Source: Thermoanaerobacterales bacterium UBA4877 (GTDB lineage Bacteria; Bacillota; Thermoanaerobacteria; Thermoanaerobacterales; UBA4877). Taken from it: a DNA stretch of 53,579 bases. The stretch covers positions 2,100 to 55,678 of the forward strand of contig DHDL01000036.1 of the NCBI GenBank assembly GCA_002399345.1, in the 5' to 3' direction. Below the pieces are notes generated by a model that saw only the letters and a list, made by a program, of their open reading frames with translations, ran no database searches and was not told the origin of the DNA. Shown piece by piece: positions 18,772 to 28,519 of this stretch. Made by a program: the position numbers and the translations under genes. Positions within the stretch are counted from its first letter, which is position 1. Every line of letters begins with the position of its first letter.

Positions 18772-19989
18772 ATGCCCAAGGAGATTTTAAGGTATTTTGA
18801 GGGATATGCAAAACTTAAACTTACCGGACTATCTATAGAAAAATTTATTAATAAAGTGCAGTCCAGTGATATAATACTATTGAATATTAAGAGGAATAAA
18901 TATAGAGAGGTAACCCTTGAGGTAAACCGCTGCGATTTGGGAAAGGTCAAAGATACTGCAGGGCAGTTTGGACTGGAGATGGAGATTTTAGGAGAGAGAG
19001 GTATTTCCTATTATTCTCAGCGTTTTTTTAAGCATAAGTCTTTTGCTTTGGGTATGGTTGTATGTATATTACTCTTATATCTGTCAGCATCTTTTGTCTG
19101 GAAGGTTGAGGTTGTGGGAAATAAAACCGTTTCTGGTAAAGAGCTTATGTCGACTGCTAAGGACTTGGGGATTAAACCGGGAATTTTAAAATCATCGATA
19201 GATCATGATAAATTTGTCCTTGGATTACTTAAGAAGGAAAAACAGCTTACATGGGCGGAATTAGAGATAAGTGGTGTAAAGGCTAAGATCAGTGTAGCTG
19301 AAGGTAAAAGAGCGCCAAAGGCGAGAGATTATAAAACCCCTTGCAATGTTATTGCGGATAAAGACGGTTTTTTGGTAAAGCTAAATGCACTTAATGGTCA
19401 AAAAAATGTGGAAGAGGGTAATGCCGTTAAAAAGGGGCAGATACTTGTCGCGGGTGCAGTGAGCACTGAAACTTCACCGGTGAGATATGTGCATGCATTG
19501 GGCCAGGCCTGGGCAAACACATATTACTATGGCGAGGGACAGGCAAATATTGCGGACTTCCTCTATAAAAAAACAGGAAAACAAGCCGTGAGATATCAGC
19601 TGGATGTAAACGGCACTGTTATACCGCTTTATGCAGGTAAGGTTGACACCGGATTTAAGAAATACAGTGTATCGATGGATAATAAAACCTTAGAAGGACT
19701 CGGCTTAAATATTCCGGTCAGGCTGCGCAGGGTTATATATAGTGAAGTTTATGAAATGAATTATAATGACGCTAAGAAGCTTGCACAGAAAAAGAGTGAG
19801 AAGCTGGCCCGCGACAAGGCTCTTAAGGCAGCACCTTCTGATGGTAAAATACTACATAGAAAGTGTGAATCAAACGTGACCACTAAAGGTAAAATACATT
19901 CTAAGGTGGTTTTGGAGGTTTTAGAAGATATAGCAACTGAACAAAAGTTAATAATAAGTGAGGAGGATGGGATTGGCAATCAACCATGA
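18772..19989 (+). CDS. yqfD: Sporulation protein YqfD
   Basis: Membrane-anchored sporulation protein of 405 residues. A cytosolic N-terminal domain (about 1-85) precedes a transmembrane helix (ALGMVVCILLLYLSASF, about 90-108). The extracytoplasmic part contains WKVEVVGNKTVSGKELM and AEGKRAPKARD and ends in LEVLEDIA-type sequence. These match YqfD; the molecular function is unknown, mother-cell expression is known from Bacillus. Its 3' end overlaps phoH by 17 bases if phoH starts at 19973. Confidence 0.92.
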   Translation: MPKEILRYFEGYAKLKLTGLSIEKFINKVQSSDIILLNIKRNKYREVTLEVNRCDLGKVKDTAGQFGLEMEILGERGISYYSQRFFKHKSFALGMVVCILLLYLSASFVWKVEVVGNKTVSGKELMSTAKDLGIKPGILKSSIDHDKFVLGLLKKEKQLTWAELEISGVKAKISVAEGKRAPKARDYKTPCNVIADKDGFLVKLNALNGQKNVEEGNAVKKGQILVAGAVSTETSPVRYVHALGQAWANTYYYGEGQANIADFLYKKTGKQAVRYQLDVNGTVIPLYAGKVDTGFKKYSVSMDNKTLEGLGLNIPVRLRRVIYSEVYEMNYNDAKKLAQKKSEKLARDKALKAAPSDGKILHRKCESNVTTKGKIHSKVVLEVLEDIATEQKLIISEEDGIGNQP

Positions 19990-20938
19990 GGTAAACATAA
20001 GATTAAATGACATGGATAAGGCTGCTATTTTATTCGGAAAGTTTGATGAAAACATAAAGAATATAGAGGATAGTTTTGATGTCGATATAGTGGTAAGAGA
20101 AAACGAAATAAGAATAATAGGTGAAGAGGATGCCGTGGGAAAGGCCGAGAGGGTGATAGACAGCCTGATAAAACAAATTGGGAAAAATAATACCATAACC
20201 CCCCAGGACGTCTATTATACGATTAGTATGGTCAGACAAGGTGAGGAAAGCAAGCTCAGCATACTTAATGATATCGTATGTGTGACGGCAAGAGGAAAAC
20301 AGATAAAGAGTAAGACTGTTGGTCAGAGACTGTATGTTAAGGCAATAAGTGAGAATGATGTCGTTTTTGCCATCGGCCCAGCCGGTACGGGTAAGACATA
20401 CCTAGCCATGGCAATGGCGGTTAATGCCTTCAAAAATCGCGAGGTTAACAGGATTGTATTGACCAGGCCGGCTGTGGAGGCCGGGGAAAGGCTGGGATAT
20501 CTTCCGGGGGATCTTCAGGAAAAGGTTGATCCTTACTTGCGCCCGCTGTATGATGCACTTTATGATATAATGGGTCCTGAGACATTTCAAAAATACATGG
20601 AAAAGGGACTTATTGAGGTTGCCCCCTTGGCTTATATGCGCGGTAGGACATTGGATGATTCGTTTATCATACTTGATGAAGCGCAAAATACGACCGGTGA
20701 GCAAATGAAGATGTTCCTTACCAGGATGGGTTATGGGTCTAAGGTGATAATAACCGGCGACATAACGCAGATAGACCTGCCCAGTACAAAAAAATCAGGA
20801 CTTAAGCTGGTTACTAAAATATTAGACGGCATAGACGGTATATCCTTTGTCTTTCTGACTGAGAAAGACGTGGTCAGGAATCCTATGGTGCAGAAGATTA
20901 TATCTGCTTATGCGGCGTATGAAGAAAAAAGAGGATAA
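19973..20938 (+). CDS. phoH: PhoH-like ATPase
   Basis: P-loop ATPase of the PhoH family, linked to RNA metabolism together with YbeY. A short N-terminal KH-like region precedes the ATPase core: Walker A FAIGPAGTGKTYLAMAM, Walker B DDSFIILDEAQNTT and the sensor-type MFLTRMGYGSKVIITGD. 321 residues from the TTG at 19973, which lies six bases after GAGGAGG. An in-frame ATG at 19967 and a GTG at 19958 abut or overlap the ribosome binding site. ybeY follows directly; the HD-domain gene pgpH that often lies between them is absent. Confidence 0.92.
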   Translation: MAINHEVNIRLNDMDKAAILFGKFDENIKNIEDSFDVDIVVRENEIRIIGEEDAVGKAERVIDSLIKQIGKNNTITPQDVYYTISMVRQGEESKLSILNDIVCVTARGKQIKSKTVGQRLYVKAISENDVVFAIGPAGTGKTYLAMAMAVNAFKNREVNRIVLTRPAVEAGERLGYLPGDLQEKVDPYLRPLYDALYDIMGPETFQKYMEKGLIEVAPLAYMRGRTLDDSFIILDEAQNTTGEQMKMFLTRMGYGSKVIITGDITQIDLPSTKKSGLKLVTKILDGIDGISFVFLTEKDVVRNPMVQKIISAYAAYEEKRG

Positions 20939-20968
20939 AATTACTTAAAAAAGAGGAGCCGAGGCATA

Positions 20969-21427
20969 ATGGTGGACATAGACAATAGGCAGGTCATCGT
21001 AACTATAGGACCGGAGCTTTATGATATAATTAAAGGGGTAGTGCGCGAGGCTTTAGCATTGGAAAACTTTGCTGCCGATACTGATGTCAGTATTTCGCTG
21101 GTTGACAATGATGAGATAAGGGATTTAAACAGAACTTACCGGGGTGTAGATTCGCCAACAGACGTGCTTTCCTTCCCAATGCTGGAAGGGGAGGATAATA
21201 TAAAGATTTTGGACATGCCCTTAATGCTGGGTGATATCGTGATATCTCTAGAGAGGGCTCGCGAGCAGTGCAAGGATTACGGACATTCGTTTGAGAGGGA
21301 AGCTGGATATCTTACGGCCCATGGCATGCTTCATCTCATGGGCTATGATCATCAGACGGAAGAGGACAAAAAAATAATGCGACAAAAAGAAGAATGTGTA
21401 CTTGAAAAACTTAAGCTTAGGAGGTAA
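20969..21427 (+). CDS. ybeY: Endoribonuclease YbeY
   Basis: Single-strand RNase involved in 16S rRNA 3' maturation and ribosome quality control. The zinc motif HGMLHLMGYDHQTEED (HxxxHxxxxxH) is complete, and SPTDVLSFPM precedes it as in the family. 152 residues. ATG at 20969 after a GAGG-containing leader. It lies between phoH and cdd with only three bases before cdd, so one operon is likely. Confidence 0.95.
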   Translation: MVDIDNRQVIVTIGPELYDIIKGVVREALALENFAADTDVSISLVDNDEIRDLNRTYRGVDSPTDVLSFPMLEGEDNIKILDMPLMLGDIVISLERAREQCKDYGHSFEREAGYLTAHGMLHLMGYDHQTEEDKKIMRQKEECVLEKLKLRR

Positions 21428-21430
21428 AAT

Positions 21431-21820
21431 ATGGATAAAAGGCAATTGCTTTCCACGGCGGAGGAAATAAAGCAGTCGGCTTATGTGCCCTACTCGAAAT
21501 TTCATGTGGGTGCCGCGCTCCTTACGAAGAGCGGAAAGGTTTATACGGGATGTAATATAGAAAATGCCAGCTATGGTGCTACCTGCTGTGCCGAGAGGGT
21601 GGCCATATTTAAAGCGGTTTCGGATGGCGAGACAGAGTTTATGGCCATAGCCATATCGGGAGACAGCGAGTATACATATCCATGCGGTATATGCAGACAA
21701 GTAATGGTTGAGTTCAGTCCGGACATGCTGGTTATTGTCGGCGACAGCAAAGGTGATTATAAGGAGCATACTGCATCCTCCCTTTTGCCCGAGCTTTTCG
21801 GACCTAAGGAGTTGAAGTGA
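21431..21820 (+). CDS. cdd: Cytidine deaminase
   Basis: Homotetrameric zinc enzyme converting cytidine and deoxycytidine to uridine forms (pyrimidine salvage). The motif CCAERVAIFKA contains the catalytic CAE, and PCGICRQ supplies the other two zinc Cys. NIENASYGATC is the substrate loop. 129 residues, typical. GGAGG overlaps the ybeY stop region and precedes the ATG by six bases. dgkA, commonly located before cdd, is missing here. Confidence 0.96.
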   Translation: MDKRQLLSTAEEIKQSAYVPYSKFHVGAALLTKSGKVYTGCNIENASYGATCCAERVAIFKAVSDGETEFMAIAISGDSEYTYPCGICRQVMVEFSPDMLVIVGDSKGDYKEHTASSLLPELFGPKELK

Positions 21821-21824
21821 CTTT

Positions 21825-22724
21825 ATGAGTTTTAAATCGGGATTTATTGCCATGATAGGAAGGACCAATGTTGGTAAATCAACCTTGGTAAACAGCCTGG
21901 TTGGTGAGAAGGTTTCCATAATTTCAGGCAAACCGCAGACCACAAGGAACAAAATAATGGGAATAATGAACGGAGATGGCTATCAGGTGGTATTTCTTGA
22001 CACTCCGGGTGTGCACAAACCAAAGCACAAGCTGGGTGAGTATATGGTGGGGGCTGCTTTCTCCGCTATCGAAGATGCAGATGTCGTTGTTTATGTTGTG
22101 GAGCCCGACGGTAAGATAGGCCCGGGAGATAATTTAATATCCCAAAGGCTTATGGGCATAACTAATCCTCTATTTGTTTGTATTAATAAGATCGATACCG
22201 TTACGGGTGAAAAGGTAAAACAAACGCAGGATTTATACGAAAAGCGTCTTCCGGGGTGCAAAGTAATACCTGTCTGCGCATTAAGTGGGAAAAACACCAA
22301 GGCTTTAAAGAAACAGGTGATAGGTAGCCTGCCCGAGGGGCCGGAGTATTTTCCGGAAGATATGATAACCGATATGCCGGAACAGTTTCTCGTATCCGAG
22401 CTTATCAGGGAAAAAGCTTTATTTTTTTTAAAGGAAGAGGTTCCTCATGGCCTGGCCGTTGAGATTGAAGAATTCAGTGAAAATGAAAAGAAAGAAATAA
22501 TTCATATAAGAGCCGTTATTTACTGCGAAAAGGAATCACACAAAGCTATTATTATCGGAAAACAGGGCAGGATGCTTAAGAAAATAGGAGAAAAGGCGCG
22601 CCCCGACATAGAAAGACTGCTTGGGTCACATGTATTTTTGGAACTGTGGGTAAAGGTAAGGCAGGGTTGGCGGGATAGCGACCCGATATTAAAAAATCTG
22701 GGCTTCAGCAGATTTACAAAATAA
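21825..22724 (+). CDS. era: GTPase Era
   Basis: Essential GTPase that binds 16S rRNA 3' end and assists 30S assembly. G1 GRTNVGKSTLVN, G3 DTPGVHKPKHK, G4 NKIDTV and a SAL-like G5 are present, followed by a C-terminal KH domain around IIIGKQGRMLKKIGEKAR. 299 residues, normal. It begins four bases after the cdd stop. One of the Gly-Leu-Ala-encoding GGCCTGGCC sites is at 22449. Confidence 0.96.
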   Translation: MSFKSGFIAMIGRTNVGKSTLVNSLVGEKVSIISGKPQTTRNKIMGIMNGDGYQVVFLDTPGVHKPKHKLGEYMVGAAFSAIEDADVVVYVVEPDGKIGPGDNLISQRLMGITNPLFVCINKIDTVTGEKVKQTQDLYEKRLPGCKVIPVCALSGKNTKALKKQVIGSLPEGPEYFPEDMITDMPEQFLVSELIREKALFFLKEEVPHGLAVEIEEFSENEKKEIIHIRAVIYCEKESHKAIIIGKQGRMLKKIGEKARPDIERLLGSHVFLELWVKVRQGWRDSDPILKNLGFSRFTK

Positions 22725-22792
22725 GATGCAATAGATATAAAGAGATGCTATAATTAAATAAAGAACACCCTTAAAAGAAAGGGAGGATCCCC

Positions 22793-22933
22793 ATGGTATA
22801 TCTGATAAAGCGGCTTTTATGGGGCCTATTTAAACAGACTGGAGACATAGAGATATTTATGATGCTAAAAAAATACGAGGATACAATAAGCGAAGAGCCG
22901 GGGAATGAAAGCAAATGGTGGCAGTCTGTTTAA
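22793..22933 (+). CDS. yqzL: YqzL-like small protein
   Basis: 46-residue protein starting MVYLIKRLLWGLFKQTGDIE, which matches the short YqzL family found between era and recO in Firmicutes. Function unknown. The ATG follows GGGAGGATCCCC. The 3' end overlaps the recO start by 29 bases in another frame, suggesting coupling of the two. Confidence 0.75.
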   Translation: MVYLIKRLLWGLFKQTGDIEIFMMLKKYEDTISEEPGNESKWWQSV

Positions 22934-23693
22934 AACAGATGCAATAACGCTTAGGTCATACAGCTACGGAGAAAATGACAAGATCGTCACTTTGTTTTCA
23001 GATGAGTTGGGGATGGTACAGGCTATAGCAAAGGGTGCCCGTAAGATAAAAAGCCATATGCTGAGCGCGACTTTGCCGTTTTGTGAGGGCAGTTATTTAT
23101 TATATAAAGGAAGATCTTTATATACTATTACACAGTACGAATTTAAAAGGGCTTATAAAAATATTTCAGATGATATGTCAAACCTATTGTGTGCAGAGTT
23201 TATGGCAGAGCTGACACTAAAGACCGGAAGCGAATATTTTGACAGGAGGCTTTATTATCTCTTGAGAAAAGGTCTTCGCTGTCTAGATGAGGGCTGTTTA
23301 AGACCGGAGCTTTTGGACTGGGCTTTTGCACTGTACATTATGGATATAAACGGTGTTTTTCCGAATTTAGATCGTTGTACACATTGCGGAGAAGTTATAG
23401 AGGGTACGGTGTGGTTCAGCGCGGCGGCCGGAGGTGTGGTTTGCAGTGCATGTCATAGCCGGCATGCCGATTCATTTATGGTAGGCAGAGCGACGTTATC
23501 AGCTTTAAAATATATCAAAACACACCGGTTTGAGGACTTGAGCCGAATCAGCTTAAGCAAAAAAAGCGAGAGCGATATAAATAATATAGTAAGAAATTGT
23601 TTATCATATTATATATCACCAGATATTAAGACAGCTAACCTTTTGAATTTACATGTTATAAAGGAAAGCCGGAGCAATGACGGAAAGGATTAA
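22905..23693 (+). CDS. recO: DNA repair protein RecO
   Basis: Recombination mediator that loads RecA and anneals ssDNA with RecF/RecR. The N-terminal OB fold begins FKTDAITLRSYSYGENDKIV, and the C-terminal helical part carries the zinc pairs CTHCG and CSACH. 262 residues. The start ATG lies within yqzL. The last 20 or so bases also form the base of Stem I of the glyQS T-box, so the recO 3' end is dual-purpose. Confidence 0.93.
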   Translation: MKANGGSLFKTDAITLRSYSYGENDKIVTLFSDELGMVQAIAKGARKIKSHMLSATLPFCEGSYLLYKGRSLYTITQYEFKRAYKNISDDMSNLLCAEFMAELTLKTGSEYFDRRLYYLLRKGLRCLDEGCLRPELLDWAFALYIMDINGVFPNLDRCTHCGEVIEGTVWFSAAAGGVVCSACHSRHADSFMVGRATLSALKYIKTHRFEDLSRISLSKKSESDINNIVRNCLSYYISPDIKTANLLNLHVIKESRSNDGKD

Positions 23694-23854
23694 ACTGACC
23701 TCGGTATAAAGCGATTCCGGGAGGGTGTAAGCCGGATTACTAAATCAGTCGAAAGGCATTTCCGAGCTCTATTAATGAGTGGGCCGGCAGGCCAAAGAGG
23801 GTGGAACCGCGGGTAATTTAGCCCGTCCCTTATCACGAGGGATGGGCATTTTTA
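23671..23854 (+). promoter_or_regulatory. Glycine T-box riboswitch of glyQS
   Basis: tRNA-sensing leader. The canonical antiterminator box AGGGTGGAACCGCG is at 23798-23811. The terminator GCCCGTCCCT/AGGGATGGGC (23821-23847, one G-U) with TTTTT follows. The Stem I apical segment GGGAGGGTGTAAGCC is at 23720-23733, and the specifier codon is read as GGC (23755-23757, Gly) on its 3' side. GGAGC (23671-23675) can pair with GCTCT (23766-23770) to close Stem I, which puts the 5' arm within the recO coding end. GGCC-GGCA-GGCC (23782-23793) resembles Stem III. Uncharged tRNA-Gly should favour read-through. Confidence 0.93.
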
Positions 23855-23903
23855 TATGATACGTTAAATTATTTATAGATAGTACAAGGAGGTAATAAAT
23901 AAA

Positions 23904-24788
23904 ATGACTTTTCAAGAGATTATCATGAAGTTACAGCAATTTTGGGCAAATAAAGGCTGTGTAATCGCACAGCCTTATGATGTGGAAAAGGGTGCCGGGA
24001 CGATGAACCCATCGACATTTTTGCGCTCGCTGGGGCCGGAACCATGGCATGTGGCTTATGTGGAACCATCGAGACGGCCGGATGACGGCAGATATGGTGA
24101 GAACCCCAACAGATTGTATCAGCATCATCAATTTCAGGTCATATTGAAACCCTCGCCGGATGATGTACAGGAGCAGTATTTAGATAGCCTCAGGTTTATC
24201 GGCATTGATCCCTTGAAACATGATATTAGGTTTGTTGAGGATAATTGGGAATCACCGACACTGGGAGCATGGGGCCTAGGCTGGGAGGTTTGGCTGGATG
24301 GTATGGAGGTTACGCAGTTTACCTATTTCCAGCAGGTGGGCGGCCTGGATGTAAAGCCGGTATCTTCAGAAATTACTTATGGTCTGGAGAGGCTGACCAT
24401 GTATGTTCAGGAAGTCGATAATATATTTGATATACATTATACCGATGACATAAAATATGGAGAGATTTTTCACAAGGCGGAGTTTGAACACTCTACATAC
24501 AGTTTTGATGAGGCGGATGTAGACCTGTTGCTGGATCTTTTTGATAAATATGAAGCCGAAGCAAAACGGGTGATATCTAAAGGCCTGGTCATGCCAGCCT
24601 ATGATTATGTACTCAAGTGCTCTCATACCTTCAATCAGTTGGAGGCAAGGGGTGCCATTTCCGTTACACAGAGAACGGCATATATCAGCAGGGTAAGAAC
24701 ATTGGCCAGGCTGTGTGCAAAGGCATACGCCAAGCAGAGAAAGTCTATGGGTTATCCTTTACTGAAAGGGGGAAAGGTCAATGGCTAG
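23904..24788 (+). CDS. glyQ: Glycyl-tRNA synthetase alpha subunit
   Basis: Catalytic subunit of the bacterial alpha2beta2 glycyl-tRNA synthetase. It begins [18 protein letters not shown], with [37 protein letters not shown] and YFQQVGG, all class II GlyQ landmarks. 294 residues, normal. The ATG follows AAGGAGGTAAT. It overlaps glyS by eight bases (ATGGCTAG). Controlled by the T-box leader upstream. Confidence 0.97.
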   Translation: MTFQEIIMKLQQFWANKGCVIAQPYDVEKGAGTMNPSTFLRSLGPEPWHVAYVEPSRRPDDGRYGENPNRLYQHHQFQVILKPSPDDVQEQYLDSLRFIGIDPLKHDIRFVEDNWESPTLGAWGLGWEVWLDGMEVTQFTYFQQVGGLDVKPVSSEITYGLERLTMYVQEVDNIFDIHYTDDIKYGEIFHKAEFEHSTYSFDEADVDLLLDLFDKYEAEAKRVISKGLVMPAYDYVLKCSHTFNQLEARGAISVTQRTAYISRVRTLARLCAKAYAKQRKSMGYPLLKGGKVNG

Positions 24789-26847
24789 AGATTTGGTATT
24801 TGAGACAGGGACAGAGGAGCTTCCAGCAAGCTATATTTCGGATGCTAATCGTCAATTAAAGGAAAAAGCGGCGGAAAAGTTTTGCGCATGCAAACTATCT
24901 TATGATAAGATTGAGGTCTATGCCACACCTCGCAGGCTTATATTGTATGTAAGAAAACTTGATGAAAAGCAGGATGATTATGTAATAACAACAAAGGGCC
25001 CATCCAAGAAGGTGGCTTTTGATGAAAGCGGCAATCCTACACGGGCTCTTACTGGTTTTTTGAAAGGGCAGAAGGCAACCCTTGAAGATATAAAGATCAA
25101 AGAACTTAAAGGTACCGACTATGTATATGTTAATAAACAGGTTTTAGGTAAACCGACGTCGGACTTGCTGAAGGATATACTGCCGGATATAGTAAAAAGT
25201 TTAGGTTTTCCTAAGTCGATGAGATGGGGAGACCATGATACGCGATTTGCCCGTCCTATTCGTTGGCTGCTTGCCCTATATGGGGATGAAACCATATCGT
25301 TTAACATAGAAAACATAACGTCTTCGAATTACACATACGGCCATAGATTTTTGAGTAATGGCAAGCTTAAGATTACGGATACGGATATGTTTTTTAAAAC
25401 GCTTAAAGATGCATATGTTATCTATGATCAAAACGAGAGGAGACAAATCATCCTGAATGGTGCAAAAAAACTTGCACAGAGTGTAGGCGGTACTTTAGTG
25501 TATGATGAAGAACTTTTAAGTGAAATAACCTATCTTGTTGAATATCCAACGCCTCTTATGGGAACATTTGATGAGGAATTTTTATCGCTTCCAGATGAGG
25601 TTGTTATCACCCCAATGAAAGAGCATCAAAGATATTTCCCGGTCATAGATAATAAAGGTAAACTTCTTCATTATTTTATAACCGTGAGAAACGGCGGGAA
25701 CGATTATATTGACGAAGTGAGGAAGGGCAATGAAAGGGTGCTCAGGGCGCGTCTTAAGGATGCGGATTTTTTCTATAAGGAGGATAAGAGATTTCCTTTA
25801 GAGCATTATGTGGACAAACTAAAAAAGGTCGTTTTCCAGGTCGACTTAGGTACTCTCTATGATAAAACACAGCGTATTATGAGCATATGTGAATTTATTT
25901 GCGATCATCTGGATTTAGGGAAGAACGAAATCGATATAGTGAAAAGAGCGGCCTATTTATGCAAGGCCGACCTTGTAACGCAGATGGTGGATGAATTTGA
26001 TGAACTGCAGGGCGTAATGGGCATGTATTATGCCGTGGAGAGCGGAGAGAAAGAAGAGGTGGCTAAGGCCATTGGTGAGCAGTATAAACCTGCCTTTGCA
26101 GGGGATATGCTTCCTGAATCGCCGGCGGGGAAAATACTCAGTATAGCGGATAAGATCGATACTGTTGCCGGTTGTTTCAGTAAGGGCCTGGAGCCGACCG
26201 GTTCACAGGATCCATATGGCCTGAGAAGGTCGGTCATAGGTGTAATAAACATAATGTGCAGTGAAACCTGTATTAATATAGACAAAGTATTGGACAAGGC
26301 ACTAGATAACTTTATGGGTGAAAGCGAAGAAAAGGAGGAAGTAAAACTTAAACTCATTGATTTTATAAAACAGAGGTTTAAAGGCATACTCATGGACGAA
26401 GGAATCAGGTATGATGTTGCCGATGCTGTATTGGGCGGTGAGCTTAAATATTTACCTGACATAAGAAATAGGGCTGACGCCCTCATGAAATGGCTGGACA
26501 ATAATGAAATAAGCATGGTACTGACCACGTTTAAGAGGGTATCCAATTTAGCTAAGTTTGCCGGTTGTGATGTCATAAAACCTGAACTCTTTACGGATGA
26601 TGAGGAGAAAGACATGTACGATTGCTATAAAAAAGTGAAAGAAAGTGTGGATAGTGAAATAGACAATGGTGATTATGATAAGGCACTGGTGACGATTAAG
26701 GAACTATATCAACCGCTGAATACATTTTTTGACAAGGTTATGGTTATGTCCAAAGATAATGATCTTAAGAATAACAGATTGGCGCTTTTGTTGTCTGTTC
26801 AGAATATGATGATGCGTATAGCAAACTTTTCACTTATTTCCTATTAA
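24781..26847 (+). CDS. glyS: Glycyl-tRNA synthetase beta subunit
   Basis: tRNA-recognition subunit of the heterotetrameric enzyme. It starts [18 protein letters not shown], the GlyS signature, with [27 protein letters not shown] and an HD-like plus anticodon-binding C-terminal part ([25 protein letters not shown]). 688 residues, normal. Translationally coupled to glyQ through the ATGGCTAG overlap. A terminator follows about 75 bases downstream. Confidence 0.97.
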   Translation: MARDLVFETGTEELPASYISDANRQLKEKAAEKFCACKLSYDKIEVYATPRRLILYVRKLDEKQDDYVITTKGPSKKVAFDESGNPTRALTGFLKGQKATLEDIKIKELKGTDYVYVNKQVLGKPTSDLLKDILPDIVKSLGFPKSMRWGDHDTRFARPIRWLLALYGDETISFNIENITSSNYTYGHRFLSNGKLKITDTDMFFKTLKDAYVIYDQNERRQIILNGAKKLAQSVGGTLVYDEELLSEITYLVEYPTPLMGTFDEEFLSLPDEVVITPMKEHQRYFPVIDNKGKLLHYFITVRNGGNDYIDEVRKGNERVLRARLKDADFFYKEDKRFPLEHYVDKLKKVVFQVDLGTLYDKTQRIMSICEFICDHLDLGKNEIDIVKRAAYLCKADLVTQMVDEFDELQGVMGMYYAVESGEKEEVAKAIGEQYKPAFAGDMLPESPAGKILSIADKIDTVAGCFSKGLEPTGSQDPYGLRRSVIGVINIMCSETCINIDKVLDKALDNFMGESEEKEEVKLKLIDFIKQRFKGILMDEGIRYDVADAVLGGELKYLPDIRNRADALMKWLDNNEISMVLTTFKRVSNLAKFAGCDVIKPELFTDDEEKDMYDCYKKVKESVDSEIDNGDYDKALVTIKELYQPLNTFFDKVMVMSKDNDLKNNRLALLLSVQNMMMRIANFSLISY

Positions 26848-26924
26848 CCCCTGTAGGCTTAAGCTGTAGTCAAACTGTCAGGCCGTGGCAAATCGTACAA
26901 TTTTAAAAACTTGTCATCGGCCGG

Positions 26925-26946
26925 AAGCCCTACGGGGCTTTTTTTA
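26925..26946 (+). terminator. Terminator of glyQS
   Basis: AAGCCC-TACG-GGGCTT followed by TTTTTT. The 75 bases before it (26848-26924) contain no further gene that I can see. Confidence 0.85.
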
Positions 26947-27019
26947 TATAAAAAGAAGGATTTATTTAATTCAATATAGTATTATATATAATAAATAGTA
27001 TGACGTTATTCAGCAAGGG

Positions 27020-27661
27020 GTGATTGATATTCCATTTACAGATAGGCAACAGAAGATTATTGATATCGTTAGAACAAACCAGCCTATTACCAGTAAGCGG
27101 ATAGCCGGAAGATTGAATTTGACGAGAGCCACGATCAGGCCTGACCTTTCTATATTGACAATGTCTGGCATACTAGAGGCTAAGCCGAAGGTCGGCTATT
27201 TTTATACCGGGCGCTCAAGCCTGAATGTTATATCCGAGTATTTGAATGATGTTAAGGTAAGCGAAGTAAAATCCATTCCCGTTGTTGTGGAGGAGGATAC
27301 GACGGTATATGATGCTGTGGTTACTCTCTTTCTTGAGGACGTGGGAACAATATTTATAACAAGTAACGGTTACCTTGCAGGTGCTGTTTCGCGTAAAGAT
27401 TTTTTGAAGGTTGCCATAGGAGGAAGCCGAGATTTAAACAAAATACCTATAGGCGTTATTATGACCAGAATGCCTAATATAGTAGTTACAAAAGATGAGG
27501 AATCAGTTGCCGATGCGGCACGTAAGATTATACTACACGAGATAGATAGCATGCCGGTAGTGGAAGAGAAACTTGAAAACGGTGAAGAGTTTTTTAAGAT
27601 CACCGGAAAAGTGTCTAAGACTAATATTGCACGCTTCTTTGTGCAAATTACTAAAGGTTAG
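27020..27661 (+). CDS. ccpN: CcpN/YqzB-type regulator with CBS domains
   Basis: Transcription factor with an N-terminal helix-turn-helix (ITSKRIAGRLNLTRATIRPDLSILTMSG) and two CBS domains (about residues 80-205), the architecture of CcpN, a repressor of gluconeogenic genes in Bacillus. 213 residues. It precedes the pyruvate-phosphate dikinase regulator, as in other Firmicutes, which fits a role in PEP/pyruvate metabolism. Start uncertain: the GTG at 27020 lies on the ribosome binding site AAGGGGTGAT itself, and the codon with ideal spacing would be the ATT at 27029. Confidence 0.85.
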   Translation: MIDIPFTDRQQKIIDIVRTNQPITSKRIAGRLNLTRATIRPDLSILTMSGILEAKPKVGYFYTGRSSLNVISEYLNDVKVSEVKSIPVVVEEDTTVYDAVVTLFLEDVGTIFITSNGYLAGAVSRKDFLKVAIGGSRDLNKIPIGVIMTRMPNIVVTKDEESVADAARKIILHEIDSMPVVEEKLENGEEFFKITGKVSKTNIARFFVQITKG

Positions 27662-27673
27662 GGGGAAGTATTT

Positions 27674-28519
27674 TTGAGTGGAGAATTAGTTATTTATGCT
27701 GTTTCCGATTCTGTCGGAGATACTGCGGAAGGGGTAGCACGGGCTGCGGCCGTCCAGTTTAATTCACATGTAAAGCAGATAAAGAGGGTTGCTAATATAG
27801 ATAATGTCAGCATGGTGGACGGACTTTTGAAGAAAATAAAAGAACCCAATGTCATCATAGTGTATACAATTATAATACCGGAAATTAAAGAATATCTTGA
27901 CAAGAAAGCCCAGGAAGCAGGGATCTTAGCTATAGATGTTTTGGGCCCTATAATAGGAAATGTTGAACAGCTTACGGGTTCACAGCCCAAGCATGAGGCT
28001 GGACTGTTGCGCAAGATGAATTTTGATTATTTTAAGAGGGTGGATGCCATTGAGTTTGCAGTAAAAAATGATGATGGCAAGGATCCGAGGGATATTTTAA
28101 AAGCCGATGCCGTTTTGATAGGGGTGTCGCGTACTTCAAAGACGCCGCTTTCTATGTATCTGGCACATAAAAATGTTTTTGTGGCAAATCTGCCGCTGGT
28201 TCCGGAGGTTGAACCTCCTAAAGAACTTTATATGGTGCCTGCTAATAAGGTATATGGACTTATTATTAAGCCGGCCAAATTAAATGAAATAAGGCGGGAG
28301 AGATTAAGATTTTTAGGTTTGAGCGACAATGCCAGTTATGCCAACATAAACCGCATTAAAAAGGAGCTGGAATATTCGGAAGGCATTATGAAGGATATTA
28401 ATTGTAAAATTGTTGATGTTACCAATAATGCTGTAGAAGAGACTGCCAGTATTATTTTAGACGATCTTAATAATCGTATGATTGAGGGCGGTAAAGTTGA
28501 AGGTAAGGGAAACAACTGA
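27674..28519 (+). CDS. ppsR: Pyruvate, phosphate dikinase regulatory protein (kinase/phosphorylase)
   Basis: DUF299 bifunctional ADP-dependent kinase and Pi-dependent phosphorylase that switches PPDK or PEP synthetase. It begins ELVIYAVSDSVGDTAEGVARAA, with the P-loop-like DAVLIGVSRTSKTPLSMYLA, NLPLVPEVEPP and a C-terminal IVDVTNNAVEETA. 281 residues, typical. TTG start at 27674 after GGGGGAAG. It follows ccpN by 12 bases. The target ppdK is not in this window. The 3' end overlaps dgt. Confidence 0.9.
   Translation: MSGELVIYAVSDSVGDTAEGVARAAAVQFNSHVKQIKRVANIDNVSMVDGLLKKIKEPNVIIVYTIIIPEIKEYLDKKAQEAGILAIDVLGPIIGNVEQLTGSQPKHEAGLLRKMNFDYFKRVDAIEFAVKNDDGKDPRDILKADAVLIGVSRTSKTPLSMYLAHKNVFVANLPLVPEVEPPKELYMVPANKVYGLIIKPAKLNEIRRERLRFLGLSDNASYANINRIKKELEYSEGIMKDINCKIVDVTNNAVEETASIILDDLNNRMIEGGKVEGKGNN

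Noticed and set aside
21248..21952. Long minus-strand open frame (234 codons) opposite ybeY, cdd and era
   Set aside because: It is antisense to three clear genes, has no family-like sequence and no ribosome binding site.
26028..26615. Minus-strand open frame (195 codons) opposite glyS
   Set aside because: Ser/Leu-rich shadow of glyS with no recognisable motif.
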